From an uncultured Eubacteriales bacterium (GTDB lineage: Bacteria > Bacillota > Clostridia > Oscillospirales > Oscillospiraceae): a stretch of 9,859 nucleotides of DNA. The stretch covers positions 1 through 9,859 of the forward strand of contig CABSBF010000065.1 in NCBI GenBank assembly GCA_902475855.1, given 5' to 3'. Shown here piece by piece: positions 4,253 through 9,859 of the stretch. The notes below the pieces were generated by a model, which was not told the DNA's origin, did not search any database, and saw only the letters and a list, made by a program, of their open reading frames with translations. Position numbers and translations under genes: made by a program. Within the stretch, counting starts at the first letter, position 1. Each line of letters starts with the position of its first letter.

Positions 4253-6553
4253 ATGAGTTTAGTGAAGTATCGAATTAAGGAAGTCGCAGCGGATTTTGGC
4301 AAAACGCCGAGAGACATTGCGGAGATCGTCGGAAAATATTTTGAGAAGCCGCGCAGCAACACGCAGGTGTTGACGGACGAGCAGCTCAACGTGGTTTTTG
4401 ACTATATCACCCAGCACAATCAGATTGGTTCTCTGGAGCAGGTCTTTGCCGTGGCACCCGCACCCAAAAAGGATGCCCCTAAAGCAGAGACTCCGGCGCA
4501 GGCGCCCGCCGCGCAGAAGGATGCCCCTGCCGTACAGCCCGAAAAGCCGAAGGAAGAACAGCGCAAGCGCGAGCGCCGTGTGGTTGACACGAAGGCCGTC
4601 ACCGTCAATGCCGACCGCTTTGACGACCGCGTTGATGAGCTGATCTCCGAGCGCGCACAGAATTTCTCCGGCGGTAAGCAGAAGATCGCCAGTAAGAATA
4701 AAAACAAGACCAAGGGTGCAAAGAAGCCCCCCTTCGGCAACAAGCAGCGCAACGAGGAGCAGGAAAAAATGCGCCGTCTGCGTCTGGAGGTCATCAAAAA
4801 GACCCCGCTGACCGTCAAGATTCCCGACGAGATCACCGTTGGTGAGCTGGCCTCCCGCATGAAGAAGACCGCGACCGAGGTCATCAAAACTCTGATCAAA
4901 AACGGCGTGATGGCCTCCATCAACCAGACCATCGACTTTGACACTGCAGAATTTGTTGCAACCGAGCTCGGCTGCCGCGTGGAGCGCGAGGTCGTTGTGA
5001 CCATCGAAGAGCGCCTGATCGACGACCATGTGGATACTGCGGACGAACTGGTTCCGCGCAGCCCCGTTGTCGTCGTGATGGGTCACGTTGACCATGGCAA
5101 AACGAGCCTGCTTGACGCCGTGCGGAAGACGCACGTCGCCTCCGGCGAGGCCGGCGGCATTACGCAGCACATCGGTGCATACACCGTGCAGATCAACGGC
5201 AACCCCATCACCTTCCTCGATACGCCGGGTCATGCCGCCTTTACTTCCATGCGCGCCCGCGGCGCCATGTGTACCGATATTGCCATTCTGGTCGTCGCCG
5301 CGGATGACGGCATCATGCCGCAGACCATCGAGGCCATCAACCATGCAAAGGCCGCAAAGATTCCCATCATTGTGGCAGTCAACAAGATGGATAAGCACGG
5401 CGCAAGCCCCGACCGCATCATGCAGCAGCTCACCGAATATGACCTCATCCCCGAGGAATGGGGCGGCGATACCATTGTCTGCCCGATCTCCGCAAAGACC
5501 GGTCAGGGCATTGATCAGCTTCTGGAAATGGTTATTCTGACCGCTGAGATGCAGGAACTGCGCGCTAACCCGAATCGCGCCGCCAAGGGCACCGTCATTG
5601 AGGCTCGTCTGGACAAGACCCGCGGCCCCATTGCAACGCTGCTTGTTCAGAACGGCACGCTGCACAAGGGCGACCTCATCATTGCAGGCACCGCCGTCGG
5701 CCGTGTCCGCGTGATGATGGACGATAAGGGCCGCGCCATCAGCGATGCAGGCCCCTCCATCCCGGTCGAAATCACCGGTCTTGCCGAGACGCCTGCGCCC
5801 GGCGACGAGTTCGATGCCGTTGCAGATGAGCGTATGGCACGTCAGCTCGTCGAGCAGCGCAAGCAGGCTGAGAAGGACGCCGCCGCGAAGCTCATGAGCA
5901 AGGTTACTCTTGATAACCTCTTTGCCAAAATGCAGGAGGGTGAGATGAAAGAGCTCAACCTCATCGTCAAGGCCGACGTACAGGGCTCTGCTGAGGCGGT
6001 CAAGGCCAGCCTTGAAAAGCTCTCCAATGAAGAGGTTCGCGTCCGCGTTATCCATGCTGGCGTCGGCGCAATCAACGAATCCGACATTCTGCTGGCCTCC
6101 ACCGCCAACGCGATTGTTGTCGGCTTCAACGTCCGTCCGGATGCAGCAGCCGCGGCCTCCGCGCAGCGTGCAAATGTTGACCTGCGGATGTACCGCGTCA
6201 TCTACGATGCGATCGACGAGATTGAATCGGCCATGAAGGGTATGCTCGCACCGAAGTACCGCGAGGCCATCATCGGCCATGCCGTCGTGCGCCAGACCTA
6301 CAAGGTCTCCGCCATTGGCACCATCGCCGGCTGCTATGTCAAAGACGGCAAGGTCACCCGCGATGCACAGGTGCGCGTTCTGCGGGACAATATCGTCATC
6401 TACGACGGCGTCGTCGGCTCTTTGCAGCGCTTCAAGGATTCCGTCAAGGAAGTCGCGCAGAACTACGAATGCGGTATGTCCATCGATAAGTTCAACGACA
6501 TCAAGGAAGGCGACGTCTTCGAGTGCTACGTCATGGAGGAAATTCCCCGCTGA
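4253..6553 (+). CDS. infB: Translation initiation factor IF-2
   Basis: IF2 is the GTPase that places initiator fMet-tRNA on the 30S subunit and promotes 50S joining. The product has 766 residues. A first IF2_N-like domain covers about 1-55. A low-complexity linker rich in Ala, Pro, Lys and Glu (about 66-172) includes two copies of KKDAP/QKDAP. The conserved IF2_N domain is at 180-235. The G domain spans about 270-437, with G1 GHVDHGKT (277-284), G3 DTPGH (323-327), G4 NKMD (377-380) and G5 SAK (413-415). Domains II, III and the fMet-tRNA-binding C-domain follow. The start is ATG 4253, with GGAGG (4241-4245) 7 nt upstream and 15 nt after ylxQ. An in-frame ATG at 4769 with a Shine-Dalgarno-like GAGGAG could give a shorter form. 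A strong terminator follows the stop. Confidence 0.98.
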   Translation: MSLVKYRIKEVAADFGKTPRDIAEIVGKYFEKPRSNTQVLTDEQLNVVFDYITQHNQIGSLEQVFAVAPAPKKDAPKAETPAQAPAAQKDAPAVQPEKPKEEQRKRERRVVDTKAVTVNADRFDDRVDELISERAQNFSGGKQKIASKNKNKTKGAKKPPFGNKQRNEEQEKMRRLRLEVIKKTPLTVKIPDEITVGELASRMKKTATEVIKTLIKNGVMASINQTIDFDTAEFVATELGCRVEREVVVTIEERLIDDHVDTADELVPRSPVVVVMGHVDHGKTSLLDAVRKTHVASGEAGGITQHIGAYTVQINGNPITFLDTPGHAAFTSMRARGAMCTDIAILVVAADDGIMPQTIEAINHAKAAKIPIIVAVNKMDKHGASPDRIMQQLTEYDLIPEEWGGDTIVCPISAKTGQGIDQLLEMVILTAEMQELRANPNRAAKGTVIEARLDKTRGPIATLLVQNGTLHKGDLIIAGTAVGRVRVMMDDKGRAISDAGPSIPVEITGLAETPAPGDEFDAVADERMARQLVEQRKQAEKDAAAKLMSKVTLDNLFAKMQEGEMKELNLIVKADVQGSAEAVKASLEKLSNEEVRVRVIHAGVGAINESDILLASTANAIVVGFNVRPDAAAAASAQRANVDLRMYRVIYDAIDEIESAMKGMLAPKYREAIIGHAVVRQTYKVSAIGTIAGCYVKDGKVTRDAQVRVLRDNIVIYDGVVGSLQRFKDSVKEVAQNYECGMSIDKFNDIKEGDVFECYVMEEIPR

Positions 6554-6561
6554 CACAATTC

Positions 6562-6595
6562 CGGGGCTGTTGCCGGTGCAACAGCCCCGTTTTTT
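6562..6595 (+). terminator. Strong intrinsic terminator between infB and rbfA
   Basis: A 12-bp perfect stem (6562-6573 with 6578-6589) with core GGGGCTGTTGC/GCAACAGCCCC has a 4-nt CGGT loop and is followed directly by six T (6590-6595). It has all the marks of a strong factor-independent terminator on the plus strand. It starts 8 nt after the infB stop, and only 5 nt separate its T-run from the rbfA ribosome binding site. Genes from rbfA on therefore need readthrough or a promoter upstream within infB; I found no convincing one there. The minus strand lacks a T-run after the hairpin. Confidence 0.92.
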
Positions 6596-6615
6596 CAAAA
6601 AGGAGGAACTTTAAT

Positions 6616-6993
6616 ATGGCATCCAATCGTCTTGGACGCATCAACGAAGAAATTCAGCGCGAACTGGCAGAGCTCCTGCGTGAGCTGAAGGATCCGCGCG
6701 TGCATAAAACCATGGTTTCCATCACCCATGTGGAAACCACACCCGACCTGCGCTATGCAAAGGTCTTTGTATCCATGCTGGATAAGGACTGTGTCAAGGA
6801 AACCCTGACGGGGCTCAGGTCCTCCTCCGGCTACCTGCGCCGCGAGCTGGGCAAAAACCTCCAGCTTCGCTACACGCCGGAACTGCAATGGCAGGCGGAT
6901 GACTCGATCACCCACGGCGCGCATATTCTGGACATTTTGTCCAAGCTCGACATTCCGGAGGACGGTGAAAATGAAGCAACTGACGGTCAGTGA
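6616..6993 (+). CDS. rbfA: 30S ribosome-binding factor RbfA
   Basis: RbfA binds the 30S subunit near helix 1 of 16S rRNA and supports late maturation and growth in the cold. The product has 125 residues, the usual size, and forms one type II KH domain. The signature parts are RLGRINEEIQRELAELL at 5-21, LKDPRV (24-29), SITHVETTPDLRYAKVFVS at 35-53 and the region up to LRYTPEL (84-90). The start is ATG 6616, with AGGAGG (6601-6606) 9 nt upstream. It is the first gene after the internal terminator. The last 23 nt overlap nrnA. Confidence 0.96.
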   Translation: MASNRLGRINEEIQRELAELLRELKDPRVHKTMVSITHVETTPDLRYAKVFVSMLDKDCVKETLTGLRSSSGYLRRELGKNLQLRYTPELQWQADDSITHGAHILDILSKLDIPEDGENEATDGQ

Positions 6994-7927
6994 AACAGCT
7001 GCCTTTCTTCTTGCGCGCGACCACTTCGTTATCCTGACGCACCGCCGTCCGGATGGCGACACGATCGGCTGCGCCGCCGCGCTCTGCGGCGGTCTGCGTG
7101 CACTGGGCAAACAGGCGGTCATCCTGGACAATCCCCAGTTTACACCGAAATTTCTCCCCTACCTGGAGGGAATGACCTGCCCGGACGTGCAGGCAGACAG
7201 CTGCATTGTCGCGGTGGACGTTGCCGCCGCCAACATTCTTGCATATAATGCCGCGCAATACGCCGAATGCGTGGAGCTTGTGATCGACCACCACGGCCGG
7301 AACTCCGCCTATGCCGCACAGGGGCTCGTAGATCCGCAGGCAGCCGCCTGCGGCGAGATCATCCTGCACGTTTTGCAGGCGATGGGAGTCTCCCTGACCA
7401 AGCGCATCGCGGAAGCGCTCTATGTGGCCATCTCCACGGATACCGGCTGCTTCCGCTACAGTAACACCACTGCTGAAACGCTGCGCGCAGCGGCGGCCTG
7501 CAAGGATGCAGGCGCGGACACCTTCTCGATCAACCGTGTGATGTTCCTGACGCACCGTCTGGCGCGACTGAAGCTGGACGCCTATCTGACCCAGACTACC
7601 GAATTCTACGCCGGCGGTATCGTCGCCGTCAGCGCGATCCCCGCTGAGCTGATCGACTCTCTGGGGCTGACGGAGGACGACATCGACGACATCTCCGGCT
7701 TTGGCCGCGATATTGAGGGCGTAGAGATCGGCGTGATGATCCGGCAGGAGCCGGAAGGCGGCAAGCTCTCCGTCCGCACCTCTCCCGCCTACAACGCGGC
7801 GGAATACTGTGCGCAGCTCGGCGGCGGCGGCCACGCCGCAGCAGCCGGCGCAACGGTGCCTGGCGGCATAGCGGAGGCAAAGGCGGCCATTTTGCGGGTT
7901 CTCGCCGCATCGGGGGTCGCGGTCTGA
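6971..7927 (+). CDS. nrnA: DHH/DHHA1 phosphoesterase, NrnA-like (nanoRNase / pAp phosphatase)
   Basis: The product has 318 residues and is a DHH-family phosphoesterase of the NrnA type. In B. subtilis NrnA degrades very short RNA oligonucleotides and dephosphorylates 3'-phosphoadenosine 5'-phosphate. Metal-binding motifs are in order: HRRPDGD (24-30), VDVA with Asp83, DHH (106-108) and STDTG (155-159). The DHHA1 substrate domain ends in GGGGHAAAAG (284-293). All expected metal ligands are present, so it should be active. Related c-di-AMP or pApA hydrolases share these motifs, so exact substrates are inferred. The start is ATG 6971, with GGAGG (6957-6961) 9 nt upstream; an in-frame ATG at 6899 lies deep in rbfA. 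It overlaps rbfA by 23 nt, and its stop TGA shares one base with the truB ATG. Confidence 0.92.
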   Translation: MKQLTVSETAAFLLARDHFVILTHRRPDGDTIGCAAALCGGLRALGKQAVILDNPQFTPKFLPYLEGMTCPDVQADSCIVAVDVAAANILAYNAAQYAECVELVIDHHGRNSAYAAQGLVDPQAAACGEIILHVLQAMGVSLTKRIAEALYVAISTDTGCFRYSNTTAETLRAAAACKDAGADTFSINRVMFLTHRLARLKLDAYLTQTTEFYAGGIVAVSAIPAELIDSLGLTEDDIDDISGFGRDIEGVEIGVMIRQEPEGGKLSVRTSPAYNAAEYCAQLGGGGHAAAAGATVPGGIAEAKAAILRVLAASGVAV

Positions 7928-8796
7928 TGGCAAACGGAATTCTGATCGTCGACAAGCCCGCCGACTGGACCTCGCAGGACGTGGTCGCCAAACTGCGCGG
8001 CGTTTTCCGTGAAAAGCGCATCGGACACGGCGGCACACTTGATCCCATGGCCACGGGCGTTCTGCCGGTCTTCCTTGGACGTGCCACGCGCGCCGTGGAG
8101 TTTTTTGAGCACGCGGACAAAACTTACCTTGCCGCACTGCGCCCCGGCGTCGTGACTGATACGCAGGATATCACCGGGACGGTGCTGGCTGAGCAGCCCG
8201 CTTCCGTTTCCGCTGAGGAGCTGGCAGCCGTGCTGCCGCGTTTTCTCGGCGTCCAGGAGCAGATTCCGCCAATGTATTCTGCGGTCAAAATTGGCGGAAA
8301 AAAACTCTATGAGCTGGCCCGCGCCGGGAAGGAAGTCGCGCGCAGTCCACGGCGGATCGAGATCTTTTCCATCGACTTCTGCGGATTCGACGGACAAGAT
8401 CTTCTTCTGCGTATCCACTGCTCCAAGGGAACCTATGTCCGCACGCTCTGCCACGACATCGGCGCGGCGCTGGGCTGCGGCGGCTGCATGGCCGCACTGC
8501 GGCGCGAGCAGGCCGGTGCTTATACGCTTGCGCAGGCCATCCCTCTGGATGAGATTTTGCGCCATCCCGACCCGGCCTCTCTCCTGATGCCGGCAGACAG
8601 TCTATTTGCCGCATTTCCGGCCGCAACGCTTTCCGCCTCGCAGGAAAAAAAGTGCCGCAACGGCGCGGTCTTTTCCGGGCAGCTTACCGACGGTCGGTGG
8701 CGCTTGTACGCCAAAAACGGTGAATTTCTTGCGCTGGCCTCGGCAGAAAGCGGCAAAGTCAGAACAATCAAGAGTTTTTTTGAGGTTTCGGTATGA
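7927..8796 (+). CDS. truB: tRNA pseudouridine(55) synthase TruB
   Basis: TruB converts U55 in the T loop of tRNAs to pseudouridine. The product has 289 residues, typical for Firmicutes. The catalytic motif GHGGTLDPMATGVLP is at 33-47, with Asp39 as nucleophile. Further motifs are NGILIVDKPADWTS (3-16), KTYLA (65-69), DTQDITG (78-84), MYSAVKIGGKKLYELAR (116-132) and CSKGTYVRTL (165-174). The C-terminal part from about 235 is a degenerate PUA-like region. The start ATG overlaps the nrnA stop as TGATG, and no strong ribosome binding site is visible (only a weak GGGGGT upstream), so translation probably depends on coupling to nrnA. The stop overlaps the ribF start as ATGA. Confidence 0.97.
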   Translation: MANGILIVDKPADWTSQDVVAKLRGVFREKRIGHGGTLDPMATGVLPVFLGRATRAVEFFEHADKTYLAALRPGVVTDTQDITGTVLAEQPASVSAEELAAVLPRFLGVQEQIPPMYSAVKIGGKKLYELARAGKEVARSPRRIEIFSIDFCGFDGQDLLLRIHCSKGTYVRTLCHDIGAALGCGGCMAALRREQAGAYTLAQAIPLDEILRHPDPASLLMPADSLFAAFPAATLSASQEKKCRNGAVFSGQLTDGRWRLYAKNGEFLALASAESGKVRTIKSFFEVSV

Positions 8797-9692
8797 ATGA
8801 AAACTGCGTTCTCGCGCTGGGTTTTTTTGACGGCGTGCATCTCGGCCACGGCGGCCTGCTTTCGCGGACGCGGGAGGTGGCTGATCGTCTCGGCCTGCCC
8901 GCTGCGGTGCTGACCTTCGATATTCATCCGGACGAGCTGGTCTTCGGCTCTCCCGTTCCCCTCATCAACTCCCCTGCCGACCGCGAATGGATGATGCGCA
9001 AATACTACGGCATCGACCGCGTGTACTCCCTGCATTTCGACCACAGTACCATGCACCAGCCCTGGCAGGAGTTTGTCATGCAGACCGTACTGGGCAGATA
9101 CCATGCGGTACACGTGGTCTGCGGCCATGATTTCCGTTTTGGCGACCGTGGCTTGGGCAATGCCGAAAGATTGGCGGAGGTCTGCCGCGCGGAGGGCGCG
9201 GGCTATGACTGCATCCCGGAGATCTGCCTGGAAGGGCAGACGGTGTCCTCCACTCTCATCCGCAAGCTGCTGGCCGATGGTGAGATGGCGCGTGCGGTTC
9301 GTTTCCTCGGGCATCCGCACATCCTCACCGGAACCGTGGTAAGCGGCCGAAAGCTGGGCCGCACCATTGGCATTCCGACGGCAAATCTGCACCTTCCGCA
9401 GGGCGTTCTCACCCCGCGTTTCGGTGTCTATGCCGCAAAGGCCTGCTTTGACGGGCAGAGCCTCCCGGCAGTCGTAAACATCGGCGTCCGCCCGACAGTA
9501 GACGGCAGCGGCGTCACGGTGGAGCCGTGGATTCTCGGCTATGAGGGCGATCTCTATGGCAGGCCTTTGCGCTTGGAATTCCACACTTTTTTGCGTCCGG
9601 AGCGGAAATTTGCTTCTCTGGAGGAGCTGCGTCAGGAGGTTCTGCGCAACGCCGCGCAGACGCGGGCCTATTTCACCGCTCCGGAGAAATAG
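8793..9692 (+). CDS. ribF: Bifunctional riboflavin kinase / FAD synthetase RibF
   Basis: RibF phosphorylates riboflavin to FMN and adenylates FMN to FAD. The product has 299 residues. The N-terminal FAD synthetase domain (about 1-160) shows GFFDGVHLGH (10-19), CGHDFRFGDRGLGN (110-123) and SSTLIR (152-157). The C-terminal riboflavin kinase domain (about 175-298) shows GRTIGIPTANL (189-199), VNIGVRPTV (228-236) and GDLYG (252-256), with the expected catalytic Glu244. Around it the sequence is VEPWILGY; relatives usually have a His and an Asp at the Trp and Gly places. The N-terminus is short, starting only nine residues before GFFDGVH, but ATG 8793 overlaps the truB stop (ATGA), which supports it. 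It is the last gene of the cluster, followed by the hairpin at 9759-9794. Confidence 0.95.
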   Translation: MNENCVLALGFFDGVHLGHGGLLSRTREVADRLGLPAAVLTFDIHPDELVFGSPVPLINSPADREWMMRKYYGIDRVYSLHFDHSTMHQPWQEFVMQTVLGRYHAVHVVCGHDFRFGDRGLGNAERLAEVCRAEGAGYDCIPEICLEGQTVSSTLIRKLLADGEMARAVRFLGHPHILTGTVVSGRKLGRTIGIPTANLHLPQGVLTPRFGVYAAKACFDGQSLPAVVNIGVRPTVDGSGVTVEPWILGYEGDLYGRPLRLEFHTFLRPERKFASLEELRQEVLRNAAQTRAYFTAPEK

Positions 9693-9754
9693 AATTCTCC
9701 CGTACGCTGACTTGAAGGCACGCTTTTCCGTCCTCTTTCTTACCACTGCTCATC

Positions 9755-9794
9755 AAAAATGCCCCGGCTGCCGGAAAACCGGCAGCCGGGGCAT
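9755..9794 (-). terminator. Perfect 16-bp hairpin terminator, minus strand, possibly bidirectional
   Basis: A perfect 16-bp inverted repeat (9759-9774 with 9779-9794) has a 4-nt loop (AAAA on the plus strand) and a very GC-rich core. Read on the minus strand it is followed by five T (complement of 9755-9759), so it is a strong terminator for the gene entering from the right. On the plus strand the stem is followed by GCTTATTCTG, a poor T-run, but the same hairpin is the only candidate to end the ribF transcript. Confidence 0.85.
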
Positions 9795-9796
9795 GC

Positions 9797-9859
9797 TTAT
9801 TCTGATTCAGGCTGGCCGATTGTGCGCGGGAGGTTTGATGGCAGCTTGAATTCGTGCAG
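9797..9859 (-). CDS. 3' end of a minus-strand gene entering from the right (partial)
   Basis: On the minus strand one frame is open from the window edge to TAA (complement of 9797-9799). It gives 20 residues beginning LHEFKLPSNL and ending QPESE. The stop lies 2 nt before the stem of the minus-strand terminator, exactly where a gene end is expected. The fragment is too short to name. The gene converges on ribF. Confidence 0.55.
   Translation of the reverse strand: MHEFKLPSNLPRTIGQPESE

Noticed and set aside
4259..6598. Minus-strand open frame of 779 codons running opposite infB
   Set aside because: It mirrors infB almost end to end. Such antisense frames arise from GC-rich codon bias. It has no ribosome binding site or recognisable domain, while infB is certain.
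6908..8137. Minus-strand open frame of 409 codons opposite nrnA and truB
   Set aside because: It is a composition shadow. It crosses two well-identified genes and its product is rich in Arg, Cys and Gly with no family pattern.
8520..9746. Minus-strand open frame of 408 codons opposite truB and ribF
   Set aside because: It starts outside the ribF stop but lies opposite two certain genes. Its product has no domain I recognise.
9541..9849. Plus-strand open frame of 102 codons through the final hairpin
   Set aside because: It is a shadow of the ribF end, crosses the 16-bp terminator and lacks a ribosome binding site.
9829..9849. GGGAGG followed by ATG at the right edge, as a gene start
   Set aside because: The frame is ATG-Ala-Ala-stop, so it cannot be a gene.
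1..9859. Defence system, mobile element, CRISPR array or biosynthetic cluster
   Set aside because: Nearly all bases belong to conserved housekeeping genes and their signals. I saw no transposase, integrase, repeat array, nuclease or toxin-antitoxin pattern.

Overview
The window looks like chromosomal DNA of a Gram-positive anaerobe of the class Clostridia, most likely from the Oscillospiraceae/Ruminococcaceae. The reasons are the Firmicutes gene order rimP-nusA-ylxR-ylxQ-infB-rbfA-nrnA-truB-ribF, strong GGAGG ribosome binding sites, sigma-A type promoters, CCA-encoding tRNA genes that resemble those of Bacillus, and GC-rich third codon positions. The family assignment is an inference from gene order and style, not from a search.

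Left part (1-470). The first bases probably hold the end of a plus-strand gene, followed by its terminator (62-86). Facing it is a two-gene tRNA unit on the minus strand: elongator tRNA-Met(CAT), then tRNA-Glu(TTC), joined with no spacer. It has a near-perfect promoter (TTGACA-17-TATAAT, 311-339) and a terminator whose stem starts right after the encoded CCA of tRNA-Glu.

Second part (470-1700). Two membrane-protein genes converge and overlap by 38 bp. One is a small four-helix protein of the putative ABC-transporter type IV (CmpB-like) family. The other is an unrecognised protein with about eight membrane segments.

Main part (1860-9692). This is one long plus-strand housekeeping cluster. A strong promoter (1860-1888) drives a leader of about 80 nt with an attenuator-like hairpin, then rimP, nusA, rnpM/ylxR, ylxQ and infB. 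A textbook intrinsic terminator sits between infB and rbfA. After it come rbfA, nrnA, truB and ribF, which overlap by 23, 1 and 4 nt and are probably translationally coupled. Together they serve 30S maturation (RimP, RbfA), transcription elongation and termination (NusA), translation initiation (IF2), RNA binding (YlxR, YlxQ), turnover of very short RNAs and pAp (NrnA), tRNA pseudouridylation (TruB) and FMN/FAD synthesis (RibF).

Right edge (9693-9859). A 16-bp perfect hairpin ends a minus-strand gene entering from the right and probably also the ribF transcript.

I see no mobile element, CRISPR array, defence locus or clearly new system. The points worth a second look are regulatory (leader hairpin, internal terminator, possible internal IF2 start), structural (tRNA packing and stem mismatch, overlapping convergent genes), and a few family-level oddities (six-cysteine YlxR, extended YlxQ, changed riboflavin-kinase motif in RibF).
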